Origin: Cranoglanis bouderius
Taxonomy: Eukaryota; Chordata; Actinopteri; Siluriformes; Cranoglanididae
Direction: 5' to 3'
NCBI GenBank assembly: GCA_023630585.1
Contig: CM042539.1
Coordinates: 21,884,755 to 21,948,754, forward strand
Length of the DNA: 64,000 bases
Shown: piece by piece, positions 1 to 13,691 of the stretch
Layout: each line of letters starts with the position of its first letter
How positions within the stretch are numbered: the stretch's first letter is position 1
Program-made: the position numbers and the translations under genes
The notes under the pieces: generated by a model
The model's input: the letters and a program-made list of their open reading frames with translations, nothing else
The model's database searches: none
What the model was told of the DNA's origin: nothing

Positions 1-1123
1 ACCCCAACATAGAAGTTTGTTCTGTCCTGGACAATGAGAATTTGAAAAAGTAGACCCCACAGTTCAAAACAAAGGCTTCTACTAAAAAAACTTACTTGTT
101 CAAAAGAAGGATGGTGGTTTGCACACAAATCTACATTTGAGGGGTTGAACTGGTTCATAAAGACCCTTACTTCACATGCTAAGGTCTTTGTCATGCCATG
201 CAGCCACAGGACTAGTTCATGGGGGACCTGTGTAGCTGTGTTCATATCCTCATCAAACCAAAATACAGATGCTTTTGATGCTTGCCTTTCAAGAACAGGC
301 ATTCCAATTCAAAGTCCTACCCTTTGACCTCTCTCTAGTACCATGAGTGCTTGTATGCAAGCAACCTTGTCTCTCTTACTCATACTGCTATACTGCTATA
401 CTTGGATGACCAGTTTCTATGTGCGCCCACCTAGGAGCAGGCCATTTGGGGCACATCAACCCTTCTTGGGGCTTGAAAAGCAAGGCTTTTTCTAATGTAA
501 GGGCTCTGCTTGGGAGCACCATCAGAGAGAGAGAGATAGTCAAAATATAGAAACCTTTACGGTTTTAAATTGAACATTTTTAAAAGAATGTAGGTTGTAT
601 TAAAAAATTAATATTCTGTCAAAATATTTGAGATCTGAAATTTTGCAGTTGTCTGAGACCAAACCCTAAGACCTATGAAAAAGCATTAAGTGGAAAAGCA
701 CCTAGGTGCAAAGAAGAAAACCAAGATCAGGGGAAACAACACTGTTAGTATACCTTTTTTCTCTGAATATGTTCTAAGGACTGTATCCCTGTGGCCTTAA
801 ATGTGTACATTTGTGCAGTATTTCCTTACTACGGCCTCAATATCATTACTGCCCCCTTTCTGTAGCATTTCCCAGGTGGTACAAATCATAATCCATCATT
901 TCTTTGACTTTGTCCCAATAGAAGCCAGGGTTAGGACTCTATTTATAATTGATGTTACACAAGAGAGAAGGGTCAACCTAGGTGTCTATCATTTCATGAC
1001 CAAGGAGGAAGGAGGGTGAGTGTTAAGGAAACAGATGGATGGCTATTGATCCAGAGCAGGCAAAGAAAGACATGTTCTTGAAAGAGAGTGAAAGAAGAAG
1101 AAAACCAATCATATCTGCACTGT

Positions 1124-1166
1124 AAAAAAAAAAAAAAATGTAAAAAAAAAAAAAAAAAAAAAAAAA
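1124..1166 (+). repeat. Poly-A tracts
   Basis: Two A runs (about 15 and 24 bases) separated by TGT. Confidence 0.9.
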
Positions 1167-1412
1167 GAAAAGAAAAAAAGGTAATTTTCCAGCAGCAGGG
1201 GTGCCAGAAAATGTCTGTTGAAAAACAGAAAAGTACTGTCAGATTAAAAACATAGATAAACTGTAAAAACAAAAAAAAAACAAAACAAAAAAACAGTAAT
1301 TAGCTTTACAATGAACTGTAATACCTCTTTCTGTGTACTGGGGAATGTAGTGATGGGTAATTTATGCTTGATTTACATGTCATATAAATGTAAGGAAGCG
1401 TAAAATACAGTT

Positions 1413-1585
1413 ATTACATTTACAGCATTTGGCAGACCCCCTTATCCAGAGCGACTTACATTTTATCTGATTAATACATGTGAGCAGGGTTAAGGGCCTT
1501 GCTCAAAGGCCCAACAGTGGTAGCTTGGTGGTGCTGAGGTTTGAACTTACAAACTTCTGCAGTCTTAACCACTGAGCTACCACTT
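1413..1585 (-). mobile_element. tRNA-derived SINE (type A)
   Basis: Read on the minus strand it starts with a tRNA-like head: an A-box-like TAGCTCAGTGGTTAAG and a B-box-like AGTTCAAACCT. It ends in a tail resembling the 3' end of the LINE at 22237-23239 (TCTGGATAAGG, then TCTGCCAAATGCTGTAAATG). It is not a functional tRNA gene: the cloverleaf is lost and a long non-tRNA body follows. Confidence 0.8.
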
Positions 1586-1599
1586 TTTAATACAAATGT

Positions 1600-3699
1600 A
1601 GTAAAATTACAAAAAATGCTGCTCCTATTGTCAATAAAGAATACTTTATTTTTACAGTTAGTTTTGTTTAAATTGTCATTTAAATGCTGTTAAAAAGCAG
1701 ATATCTATTGTATTCCATTTATACGTTTGTTTGTTTTTTTTTTGTTAAATCACGTGCCACATTTCAATAAACAGTTTATTCTTCTAATTTTAATAAGATT
1801 TTCCTGTCATTTTAAAATACAGGGGAAACATTAAAACAAATAATTGGTAAAACTGAAAATAAATAAATCATTTTTACAGTGTGATAAGCATTGTGTTAGA
1901 ATATTGCTGTGATGCAGACAAGAGCCAATCTATTTGTCTAGTCCTGTGCACTGCTTGTGTATAAATGGGAGCCATTTCCATCAGGTGAGAGAACAATTCA
2001 TGTAAGTGATGGCCTTGTTCCAGCATCCAGCTCCCTTCTGCACCCATGGGATCCAAACCACAGAGCACTGAACAAACACCAGTAGAAATAAAATGATTTT
2101 ATGATTTCAATTTAAGCATTCATAACTCATGAATGAGATGAAAAAAGAGAGCATGATATTGATAATGGATCGGGTCAGCGGAGGCAGTGTTACAGTTGTA
2201 CCTTGGTGGTCTGTGGTGGTGAAACAAAGCTCAGTTTGTGGATTAAGCACTCTGTTTACCAGTCAATCTATGTCTCTGTTCTCATGTACTGACCAGAAGA
2301 ATAAGGTTGCAAGTACAGGTGGCAAAAATGAGGTTCCTGTGCAGGGTTACTGCGCTTATTCTCCATGAAAGGGTGAAATCTGTGAGAGTCTCTGAATAGA
2401 GCCACTGCTCCTCCAAATTAAGAGGCATGTGAAGTGGGCTCCTTTTGACTGCTCACAAGGATACACTTGGTCAGCTCCCATAGAGCTATATCAGGCATGT
2501 CCTACCAGTTGGAGACCCTGGGGAATACCCAGAACCAGCTGGAGAGATTATATCTCACAGCTTGTTTGGGAGCATCCCCCAGGAGGAGCTGGAGTCTGTA
2601 GCTGGGGAGAGGGAAGTAAGGACTGACCTTCTTAGCCTGTTGCCACCATGACCCCCACCAGGAAAATGAATGAAATGAAAAACAGGGCCTCCATACACTA
2701 ACTACATAAACTGCTACAGAACAAGATATACATATTGTCTGCAGATGTGTGTGCAAAATTATAGTTCCGGTAAAAACAACTACAGCACAATACAATACAT
2801 CCATAGGAGAGCGCAGGTAATAACACAGTACACATGAACTAGATCACAGGATAGCTGAAGCAGTATCAATGTAAAATATATGGCATAAATACATGAACTA
2901 AGAAAACTGTGCAAATTAGACCTTAGAAGCAATCAATAAGAAATAATACTACAAAATACACCTGTATATAACAGTATTTCCTTGAGAGAAAATATTGCAG
3001 ACAGCTTTTTGTATGAAGTGAACCAAGGTGTAGTTTGAAATTTCTGAGTTGTGAAATTTCTGAGTTGTGAAAACACATCACTCAGTATTTACAGCTTCCA
3101 TTACCTTTAAATTGTGTTGCATATATTTATGTGCATATAAATTATACAGTCTACATACATACATACTTTTTTCTTTATAAAGAGGTTCTACTTATCCCCT
3201 ATTATAGGGAAACACTTTGTTGTAGTGTTCTCCATAACCATACACTCACATTAGCAAGCAAAAAAGCAACAGGTGACACAGAAGCACAATTTTAGCAACA
3301 GCAATTTTAATTGAGATTTTCACAATTATATGAAAATTAGGTATGACATGGTAAAGCAAAAACAAACAAACAAACAAACAAAATATGCAAACAAATGATG
3401 GCTTGAATAATTCCTCAGATCAATCCTATGGTGCATGTGGTGTGATGTTTCTTCAGTTACCCATTTACAGCTTTAGTTCTTACTTGCAATTAGTGCATAT
3501 TTACTGTTTGATGCACAAACTGGAAGAAAAACTTATAACCATGGTTTTATATTATCCTGTCATATTCATATATTACATCTCTATAGGAAAAATAAAGCTT
3601 GGAAACAAATAGCAGCCATCATTGGTACCTCGTGAGTGTACATGGCTAGAACAGAAAGCTTGCTTTGCAGATCTGCCAACAAAGCTAGTATAAATGTAA
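1600..3699. other. Unique AT-rich sequence, no gene seen
   Basis: No recognisable domain. Short frames around 2129-2626 and 2502-2804 (minus) have no support. A 16-bp word GAAATTTCTGAGTTGT is tandemly doubled near 3037-3070. Confidence 0.5.
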
Positions 3700-3704
3700 T
3701 ATGT

Positions 3705-4227
3705 TGTCAGGTATTTCCTCCAAGCGCAGAGCACAGAGTGCAAAAGTGCTCAGTGAGCTTAAGTAACCAGCAGCGCAACAGTGCCTGCTTCCAGGTTGTC
3801 TTTGTTTATGTTGCCATGTGTGTTTTTGTTTTGATTTACGTCCTGTCTCCACCAATGTCTTGTCATTGGTTGTCTCCCTAATGTGTCTTGATCATTCACA
3901 TCTGTTCCCATTTACCCTTTGTTTAGTTTATATATTTATAACCCCCATGTGTCTTTGTTCTTGGCACAGTATTGTTCAGTGTTTCTCCGCCTGACTTTAC
4001 CAAGCAATTTTGTTCCGTGTGTTGATTATTGTGTTCTTGATCTTGCTTTGGTTCCGGGTTTATGCTTTTAGATTGTTCTTATCTTTGATATTTTTGTTTG
4101 TAGGTCACCTGACCGCTACCTGTTTTCTGTTCACAAGTTTGATTCACATTTTGGATTTGTCTGCCTGCCTCTCTTTAATAAACACTCTTACTGCAATTGC
4201 TTCTGTCTACGACTCCACCGCATGACA
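3705..4227 (+). mobile_element. Solo LTR, Ty3/gypsy-like, with TSD TATGT
   Basis: The 523-bp unit begins TGTCAGGTATTTCC and ends CCGCATGACA. TATGT lies directly on both sides (3700-3704 and 4228-4232). It contains a TATATATTTATAA box near 3929 and an AATAAA signal near 4178, as expected for an LTR read on the plus strand. No internal region is attached. It is related to the ends of the element at 22068-24886. Confidence 0.85.
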
Positions 4228-4735
4228 TATGTTATATGTAAAACAACCAATTTTCACGCTGAATAGTTCATAAATTAATTTGTGTTTAACTAGCTAACAT
4301 AAGAAGCATTTACATTTTGGCTACAACCATTTCTCATTAGAACTATAAAACAATGCTGAACAGTATATACTTATGCACATATGAGTAGTGCACATATGGA
4401 TTTATCAAAGACTACTACATTTCACTGACATTTGTATTTGCTTATTCATGTTGCAAAAGGATTTTCAGCCAGATTGGTAATATAATAGAGACAGTATGAT
4501 GACGGTATTCAAGTTTGTTTGAGATACCTGCTACCAGCACTAAATAATATCACTAACACTAGCATTACACACCGTCTTAGTCTTCAAATGTAAATGTGAT
4601 TTGTAAGACGTCATTCCTCTTAAGTGGCAGCAGATGTTACACTTCAGGATTAGAAGAGGATTGGCCATGTTTCAGTGAGCACTCAGAAATGTAGAAAGAA
4701 CACATCGATTTACCTTGCATAACCTTCACTGCAGA

Positions 4736-4736
<1 letters not shown>

Positions 4737-4784
<48 letters not shown>
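4737..4784 (+). repeat. CT microsatellite
   Basis: Perfect CT repeat of about 48 bases. Confidence 0.95.
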
Positions 4785-4787
<3 letters not shown>

Positions 4788-5881
4788 CCCCACCCTTTTT
4801 TTGTAATGGAGTGGAAAGTGGTTGACAGGAAATATGGCCGTGCTACTCCAATCCCTTGGTTCCATTTAATTTGGCAGACTGAAAGAGGAGGACGGCTGAC
4901 AGATCATTCGTCTCAAGCGCTCTTCCTCTGTGGAAATCATTACAAGCCAGTTTACTCCTCGGACTTACGCTCTGCCTCCCAACCATATGCTGTTTATATG
5001 TGTTCACACAGTCAAGCAATACCACACACAAACACACACACATCATTCTGTCGGTGCATCATCCTCTATCATTATGAATTCTGTTACAGCCTGTGCTTGT
5101 GTAGGACAACAGCAGTGTTTTGCTACCAGTCAAGACAAGGATAGATCTGAATTTCAAAGTTATATGAATGAGGACGTTGTTGAGTTTGTATGTGTTGGGT
5201 CCATGTAGTGTGTTTATTCATTCCAAAAACAAGGAAACAGCTTTTTATTTTATTTTTGTTTTACCTATCAACCAATTAAAATAATGACTTTTTCCATGAA
5301 ATTGGTTTTAAATTCAAATATTGACTAATTTTTATTTTTTTACCACCAAAATCTACAAATCAAATATCCATGAATCCAAATATGAAAAAAAGGGCCATTG
5401 CACTATATTTCAGCTTGAACAGACTCGACCTGGAAATACAAGCAGGCTATTCAAAAACATTTTTGTAAATTTCGTTTGCATCCCTTTTCTTTTGTTCATT
5501 TTTACAACAAAAAAAAAAAAATGAATGAACACATTGTACATGGACCATGTTGCTGTGGAAACAGCTTTTGCAAAGTGGAATTTTAGAAAGATTTTGTGGA
5601 AAGTAACTGCTTTCAAATCTTTGCAGATCATTTCTAAAATGTACGAGGATATATTAATGAAAGTTTCCCTCATACATCCAGGAAATCAACTGAAAATAAC
5701 CAGACATCCCAAAGCAACATACTAGGCAAACATACAATAGTAGATATAGTTCCAGTCCCAGTCCTACTTTTTTGCTATGTTTTTGCTGTCACTTCTTCAA
5801 CTGAATACAGCAATTCACAGGCATAACACCTATTAAACACAGTTAGGATCAGCATAAGTATATTGATCTAAATCACAAATG

Positions 5882-5939
<58 letters not shown>
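5882..5939 (+). repeat. CT microsatellite
   Basis: CT repeat with one TTT interruption. Confidence 0.95.
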
Positions 5940-5940
<1 letters not shown>

Positions 5941-6855
5941 AAGGGGGCAAGCTTTCAAATCATATTGCCATTTAGTTATTTACAATATAATTCCCTACAC
6001 CACTCTTAATTTATAACCTCATATCTCATTATTGCCTCTGGGCCATCGAGTTGAATGTGTGTTGTGATGAGTTAATACCGGAATTGCACACAGTGGTATT
6101 CAGACCTCACGTATTACTACTGACTTACATGCTGCCTAAACATTGTTGTGTGGGAGTTGCATGTGGGTGGAGTTTGCAAAAAGTGTGTGTGAGAGGTGTG
6201 ACTCAGTTGTGCATGATTCTGTCCTTGGGCCTAAAGCATTTCATTGTGAGATATTGGCTGTTTTAAGTCCAGTGTCACTGTTTGAAAGTTTGATGTAACA
6301 ACAATATGTCAAGCTGAATAATAAACCCTATGGAATGCCTTTCTTGACCAATATAAAATACAAATACCACACTGTTAATTGATTAATTCATTAAAGCCCA
6401 TTCAAAGTATCTGTTTATTTTTAAGATTTATCTTGCTTTTATTTTACATCATATTTGAGTAAACCTGCTTCTTCAGTCTGTATTATCTATACTTTTTGTT
6501 TTGTTTTGTTTCTTAAGCCAAGTGCTTGCCTTTAATGAATTTGGTGTAAAACTCCATACCAAACGCTAAAACTCCTCAGCTCTGGTAAAAATCTGGCAAC
6601 CTTGGAGGCATGAACTGTACACAGGTCATTTTAATAATATAAATAAGCCACCTAGAAAATCAATTTAAGCACCTGCAAATAGCGCAGACTGTAAATATTG
6701 ATATATTTTCTGAACTCAAGTCACCAACTCTAAATATTGATTAAATTAAAATAAAATTTAAATAAAATAGTACAGCACACACTGGATGAAGTTTGAAAGC
6801 CTTTATGTTTATGACATTATTTATTAGCACTATTGTTAATTTCCTTCTTTACAGA

Positions 6856-6856
<1 letters not shown>

Positions 6857-6918
<62 letters not shown>
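6857..6918 (+). repeat. CA microsatellite
   Basis: Perfect CA repeat of about 62 bases. Confidence 0.95.
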
Positions 6919-6920
<2 letters not shown>

Positions 6921-9293
6921 TCTCATTTCCCTCCCTGCTTTCAATAGCTCTAACTATTTGTGTTTTCAATAAATTGATTTCCTTTTGCTGCATCTTTGAC
7001 AGGATTCAAGTCCATATCTTACTGACTCAGCCAGCACATTTCCAAAGACGCAGCTGCCTTAGTATTTTGATGCCAGAGCATTTTGCACTGAGTGAAAAAT
7101 GAAGCTTAAATTATGTGAACCCATGACTGTGCATTTGCTTTTCCAACTAAAACACATACAACGTATTTTGCCTATCATTAATAGTTTGTTATTAACACTA
7201 TGTTGACTAGCTGACATCACTTGGGCCATCTATCATATGAATAAAAATTTACAGCATATGTTATTGGTTGATGAGTTTTTTGCTGCATCCAAAAAATGTG
7301 ATTTGGCTCTGTACATATTTAGCATCTGACAGATTCTGCTCTATTTTGCTCTAAATTTGAATGTTGACTCTTGATTTATCAACCCCTAGACAAGATACTA
7401 TAAGCACTCATTTTATACAGTACTTTTGAAAGTGAATTTGAAAGTTAGAGAAAGAGAAGGAAGAGAGAAAGAGAAGAACATGGAGAAAGAGATATGATTT
7501 CCATCTGATTACCTTTTAAGGTGATCTGCATGATTAAACATGCAAATATGACCATTATTATTCATAATTCAGAGTTGGATACTTAAGTTCAAAAGATATG
7601 TCAATATTTAAATAGGGAAAGTTTTGTGTATTCAGAGTCGGCTTACGCAGGTGCTTAAGTTGAGTTTCTGACTGGTTATTGATTATTCAAATTTGGAATC
7701 GCACATAACTGAGACCAAACACTGTTGGCAAACACTGTTGACTATACATTTGCGACTAAAACCACTATGCAAACCTATAACACTAAAATGGGTTCATGAC
7801 AGATTAAGGTGTAATAATTCACCGAAAGTGCTAAGGAAGCTTGGCGCCATATCTGAAAATATGCCTACAGTTTCATCATGAACCACCACCAAACAAAGTT
7901 TCAAGTCACACACCGACTGGCAATATTGAGGTATAGTCACTAGCCATATGGAAGTAAAATAATGACATGTCTTTGAAACAAAAAAAGCATGTTGAATTAT
8001 CAAAAAAAAAATGCATTGCATTAACAGTTCTTGCATTTTAATGATTGTATTTTCAGGGCTTGCATTTTGGGGGCTGCAATTCAACATTAGCATTTTTAAG
8101 TTAGAATATTTCAGTTGGAAACATTTTGCAAAAAAGATCATTATTAAAAATTCACAAATATTCACCTTCTAAAGTTAATTTCCAAAATATTCAGTTTGTT
8201 TAAAAATACCACCTATAATGTTTGACAGACAAATTTCGGTCCATTTCATTTCGTTTTACAAATTCGCTTTCACAAATTCAGTGGTTCAAATTTGGTTGGA
8301 TATTCAACATCTGGGAAGTGCAGGAAAAGCAGTAGAGTACCGATGCATAATCTCCACCTGCTGCTAGTCCACCTCACAAGCAGTTGGTGCACGCTGGTGC
8401 TGACAAAGACCAAAGCAACAGGTAGAGCATCAAGCGATGTTCAAGATATATTCTGATTTGAAAATATTAGATTAGTACTCATGCGCTATTATGCACATTA
8501 TACTGCTACTGCTGGAATACAGAATGAGGTAGGCATAGCAACTCCTAATCATGATTAAAATTTCATAAATACGTGTGTTCATTTTAAAATGCCTTTTTTG
8601 CCAGTTAAGAAGTGAAAGGAGAAGAGAAGCAACAGAAGCTGTGCCTATTTTAGGCCGCAGCAGTGCAGATGGAGTGCTTTAGAGAAAGAGACTGACAGGT
8701 ACACTGGTGTTAAAGATAATTATGAAGGACATGTGCGAGTGTGAAGAGGCGAATCCCACAACACAACAGGCAGCTTTACCAAATGCGGCACTTGTATAAA
8801 CAGACAAGAAGGGGAAAATTGAGCAGAAGTGTTTAACAGCTGTCCACTGTGTGTTTATGAGGAGTGCTGCAAAATAGGCCAGCTTGTAAAACCGTGGTTA
8901 TTACAATGCATGAGCTAGTTACAAGTCCAAGGAATAGGTCTCAAAGGAAGTTATAAGACACATGTACAAGGGATCAGGGACAATGAGAGGACCTCGCTGT
9001 TAGTCAGAGAGAAATACAATAAGGGCCCAAAGTCTGAGTTAACATCCTGATTTATAAATTTAAGTAAAAAAATCTTTATTTTAGTATTATCAGATGAATG
9101 AAAGTATATAACACAACAATGATTTGAGGGGGGAAATAAATGAAGCTATTTAAATTTTTTTTTTTTTCTTGCCTGATACCTGAAACCTATCTTACCTGAT
9201 AAACAAAACCCTGTTAGAGAGGAGGTACATCAAGAAAAACAATATTATTATTATTATTTTTTATTTCAAGAGAGGTTTTAATAGTTATTTATT

Positions 9294-10348
9294 TACACCA
9301 ATCAGCCATAACATTAAAACTGCTGACAGGTGACATGAATAACATTGATTATCTCGTTACAATGGCAGAGGTGGGATATATTTTAAACAGCAAGTGAACA
9401 GTCAGTTCTCAAAGTTGATGTGTTGTTAGCAGAAAATGGGCAAGCATAAGGATCTGAGCGACTTGTTGTTATGGCTCTACAACAGGGTCAGAGCATCTCC
9501 AAAACGGCAGGTCTTGTGGGGTGTTTCCGGTATGCAGTGGTTAGTACCTCAAAAGTGGTCCAAGGAAGGACAACTGGTGAACCAGTGACAGGGTCATTGG
9601 TGCCCAAGGCTCATTGATGCACATGGGGAGCAAAGGCTAGCCCATCTGGTGCAATCCCACAGAAAAGCTACTGTAGCACAAATTGCAAAAAAAGTTAATG
9701 CTGGCTATGATAGAAAGGTGTCAGAACACACTACCGCATCACACAACAATGGGCACATGAGCATCAGAACTGGACCATTGAGCACTGGAAGAAGGTGGCC
9801 TGGTCTGATGAATCACATTTTCTTTTACATCATGTGGGTGCATGTGTGTTGCTTACCTGGTGAAGTGATGGCACCAGGATGCACTATGGGAAGAAGGCAA
9901 GCTGGCGTAAGCAGTGTGATGCTCTGGGCATTATTCTGCTGGGAAACCTTAGGTCCTGGCATTCACGTGGATGTTACATTGACATGTACCACCTACCTAA
10001 ACATTGTTGCAGACCAAGTACACCCCTGTTTCAGCAGGATAATGCCCCCTACCACATTGGAAATATTGTCCAGGAATGGTTTGAGGAACATGACAAAGAG
10101 TTCAAGGTGTTGACTTGGCCTCCAAATTCCCCAGATCTCAATCTGATCGAGCATCTGTGGGATGTACTGTACAAACAAGTTTGATCCATGGAGGCTCCAC
10201 CTCGAACTTACAGGACTTAAAGGGTCTGCTGCTAACGTCTTGGTGCCAGATACCACAGCACACATTCAGAGGTCTTGAGGAGTCCATGCCTTGGCGGGTC
10301 CTACACAATATTAGGCAGGTTGTTTTAATGTTATGGCTGATGAGTGTA
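9294..10348 (+). mobile_element. Tc1/mariner transposon with terminal inverted repeats, internally deleted
   Basis: The left end is TACACCAATCAGCCATAACA and the right end is its near inverse (TGTTATGGCTGATGAGTGTA). The body is Tc1 transposase-like: RKATVAQIAKKVNAGYDRKV, then AWSDES-like TGGTCTGATGAATCA, and the third catalytic block LTWPPNSPDLNLIEHLWDVL. Several short segments expected in the family seem missing (before 9750, near 10028 and near 10300), so no intact transposase can be made. The first ATG region near 9436 has the family's GKHKDLSDL-like start but is frameshifted. Confidence 0.9.
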
Positions 10349-11091
10349 AATAAAAAAGAGGAAATTATTTATTTCATCTTTAAATAATGCATTAAATAAG
10401 AACTATTCTCAATTTTAAATTTTTGGCTCTTTGTAATATTGCATGTGAGTACAATCATGAATTTGGAAATGTATGAGTTTCTGATCCCAAAAATCACACT
10501 TCTGGATAAAGGACAGTTTGGTTTAATGAATGGTGTTTAAATAAATATTCCATATTGTTTCAAAGAATGCTAACAATCCCCAAGACTGGAGTTCCAATGG
10601 ACAGATTTGTCAGCAATCTGGGTGTAATATTTCTGTGTTTGAGACGAAAAATCCAATAGAAACAAAGTTCAATTAATTAAAATAAAGATCTTATAGTTCA
10701 TTTTTAAAATGATACAGAAAGGGTCATGGTTAGACTATATTTTCCTTTGCACAATAAATGCTTAATACAAACAGTATAACTGTATTTATGCACATACAAT
10801 AGATGCTTATACATTAATTGACGCATGTGTTTTGAACCTGCCTCTAATAATCAGGTGCCTGAAATTGAAATTGAAGTTTCTGTCATAGCAGAAGGCAAGT
10901 GCAGAGAATCCTAATGTTCACAGAAGTCAAATCACTGATTCCTCTCATGTCACCAAACCTCCATTGTACAAGATTAAAAAACACATGAGCATTTAATATT
11001 GGAGTATATAATGGTATCTTAAAAAGAAGGCCCTTGGCAGCCACTGGTCTCAGATCATCTTTAATTCAGAGAAAGAAAGGGGGGGTGAGGG

Positions 11092-11096
<5 letters not shown>

Positions 11097-11148
<52 letters not shown>
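11097..11148 (+). repeat. GA microsatellite
   Basis: Near-perfect GA repeat at the edge of a candidate conserved element. Confidence 0.95.
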
Positions 11149-11152
<4 letters not shown>

Positions 11153-11159
11153 GGTAATA

Positions 11160-11765
11160 CTATTGTAATCCGGCTATTTTAGTTGCCGATTTGCATTCAA
11201 ATACTGACAGTGATTCAGAAATGAGTAACATACATAGTGTTACAGAGTGCATAGCTCTATTTATGTTGGTTGCTGCCGTGTGCTGCTAGCAATGACCTCT
11301 TCATGCTAATGTTCAAGATGTTACGCTGTTTAAACAGTGAGCATTGTCATTAAAAATGAGTACAAGGTGCCATTAATTCCACCTTCACTAATGAGCATAG
11401 ATCATAGACCCAAAAAGTGCTTGCTGATATGAAGTGCTCTGATGTTCGACGGTTTCTCTGCATGCTTACGTCATGTCCGTGGCATCTTATGCTCATTTTA
11501 GTGATCATCTAGCTGATACTGCTTTGCAAGCTCAGGTTGGCGGTCATCATGCTCTCTATTAAAGATACTGTTTGAATGGCATTACATTTTTCTCAGGTTA
11601 CTTGTATTATAGGAAGATGCAGTAGTAGCTCCTCTTGACATTTTCACAGAGCACAGTTTGCAGTCTGCTGTCCGTGGATTGGCATCATTAATCATGAAAT
11701 ACATCCAGATTGCAGTCATTTTGTCTGTTCATTAGCATGATAATGTACACTAGACTTATGTCACA
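11160..11765. promoter_or_regulatory. Candidate conserved non-coding element (homeodomain-motif rich)
   Basis: Repeat-free balanced sequence with many ATTA/TAAT words (GCCATTAATTCCACC, CACTAATGAGCATAG, CATCATTAATCATGAAATAC, GTTCATTAGCATGATAATG). Such composition is typical of intronic developmental enhancers. Sequence conservation cannot be tested here. Confidence 0.35.
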
Positions 11766-11841
11766 AAGTATCACATGGGATTATTAATTGGTATTGGGGT
11801 ATTTTGTATATATTGGGGTATTGGGGTATCTATGCATCCTT

Positions 11842-11842
11842 A

Positions 11843-11881
<39 letters not shown>
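11842..11881 (+). repeat. ATT microsatellite
   Basis: Perfect ATT repeat 70 bases before the AAT/ATT hairpin. Confidence 0.9.
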
Positions 11882-11882
<1 letters not shown>

Positions 11883-11950
11883 CTATTTTTCTCATCTTGT
11901 GTTGACAGCTTTATACGAGGAGTTAATTGGACTCCTTAGCTTTTTATTTT

Positions 11951-12165
<215 letters not shown>

Positions 12166-12227
12166 AACAAAAACAGTAAAATACAAGAAATACAATAATA
12201 ATAATAAGACAAACACTATTATTATAT

Positions 12228-12900
12228 TATTAGAAGGCGAAGCACTGAAGGTGAAGGTGCATAGGCACCTTATTGTTATTCTACGTTTTCTTCTTATTAC
12301 TATTCTGCTTCTTCTTCTTCTGGCTAGGGTGTCTATGGCAGCCCATAGAACTGTCTGGTAAAAAGTTGTGAAATTTGGCAAAGTGATTGGGGAGGGTCTA
12401 AGGAACATTTTGACCAAATTTGAGCCAAGTGCTGCCAACACTCCACCATCGAGTCAAATTTAGGCCTAATTTGCAAGTATATTTATGGTCATAACTTTTG
12501 AATCATGTGTTAAAAACCAATCATCCATGGATTCACTGGGTTGAGACAAATCCAACGCACCCTATGACGTACCCTACGTACCCTGTATCAATTTCCGCCT
12601 AATTAGATTTTCCACCAACTATTTTGTCAAAAACAGTTTTTGCACTACTACTGCTACAATGTTTGGCCAATCATCACCAAATTTGGTGATGATCATCTTC
12701 AGCATAAGCATCACAAAAAATTTTGAATACTCCAAATGGTTTGCCCATAATGGGCCAAGAAATCCGACAGTGAAGCTGCCAAACAGGAAGTGAGGCTGTA
12801 TCTTAGGAACAACTTTGCACACTGACACAAAACTTGGTAGGCAGCTTCAGGACCATGACCTAAAGCTTTGCAATAAATTTCATGTGTTTATAGTTAAATA
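12228..12900. mobile_element. Unclassified dispersed repeat
   Basis: Contains GGCGAAGCACTGAAGGTGAA, CTTCTTCTTCTGGCTAGGGT, GTCTATGGCAGCCCATAGAA and CAAATTTGGTGATGATCATC. I recall similar text from fish repeats of a non-coding kind, but cannot name the family. There is no long open frame. Confidence 0.35.
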
Positions 12901-12950
12901 AAAATATAAAACAAACAGTGTATCCCTAGCGTGCTAGCTGCCTAAAGCAC

Positions 12951-13133
12951 AGGGTTACAAACTTCAGTCCTGGAGGGCTGGAGCCAGGCACAGATCTGTG
13001 TTTTGCCTTATATAACCATGAAGACCTCATTATTGGATTAGCTGATTGAATTGAGTTTAATCAGGTGTGTTGCATAAGGCAGTATGATAAACTACAGTGT
13101 TGTGACTTTCTAGCATCAGAGTCTAACACATGT
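12951..13133. mobile_element. Small inverted-repeat element
   Basis: TTCAGTCCTGGAGGGC near 12972 and a decayed inverse near 13100-13130 resemble the ends of a small fish DNA element known for a TCCTGGAGGGCC end motif. The right end has decayed. Confidence 0.4.
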
Positions 13134-13691
13134 TCCAACTTGTAAATTAAGCAAAAACATTGCCTAATGAAGCCAAGAAATCTAAGTCATAGAGAATCAG
13201 TGTTTCATGCTTAGCTTTGTAAAGAACATACCATGAAAGATCAACATCAATGGCAAAATATGTGTAGGTGAGAAATATTGCATGGTAAGATTAATAATTA
13301 AACATAAGTTTGGGAATGCATAAAAAACTGTGTGAGGGGGTAAAAAATAGAAGAGGGACTTCAGAGGTCCGCCTGATCTGTATTCTGGACCAGTTCCTCT
13401 ACTTCCCTGTGGCCAAAAAAAAAAAAAAAAAAAAAGCTCAAAAGACATTTTGGTAAGCAGGTGAAGGAAGAGTAAAGAATATGTGAAGAAAAGAAGGATG
13501 ATGGTGAAAGAGAGAGGGATATTTTGCGGTCACTCAGTTATCATCTTGCTTCTGTATATATATATATGGCATGTGGCTGTGTCTGAAACCATTACAGTAT
13601 TAATGCATGAAAAATGTAAATTCTATACAAATTTCTAAATATGTGGTGAATGATTTCAGTTAGGTTATGTATTGAGGACAGATGCCGCTCT

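Larger units (their letters stand above)
4233..9290. other. Unique AT-rich sequence with microsatellites, no gene seen
   Basis: Apart from the CT and CA runs I see no repeat family or coding signal. A purine-rich stretch lies at 7440-7500 (GAGAAAGAGAAGGAAGAGAG-like). Confidence 0.5.

Noticed and set aside
1413..1585. Possible tRNA gene on the minus strand
   Set aside because: A- and B-box words are present but there is no acceptor stem, and a SINE body and LINE-type tail follow.
2129..2804. Overlapping short frames on both strands
   Set aside because: No domain, no composition bias and no repeat match; treated as chance frames.
4010..4225. 71-codon hydrophobic frame
   Set aside because: It lies wholly inside the solo LTR at 3705-4227, which is T-rich, so a hydrophobic chance translation is expected.
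9649..10184. Functional Tc1 transposase
   Set aside because: The pieces lie in different frames with internal deletions, so no continuous DDE protein is encoded.
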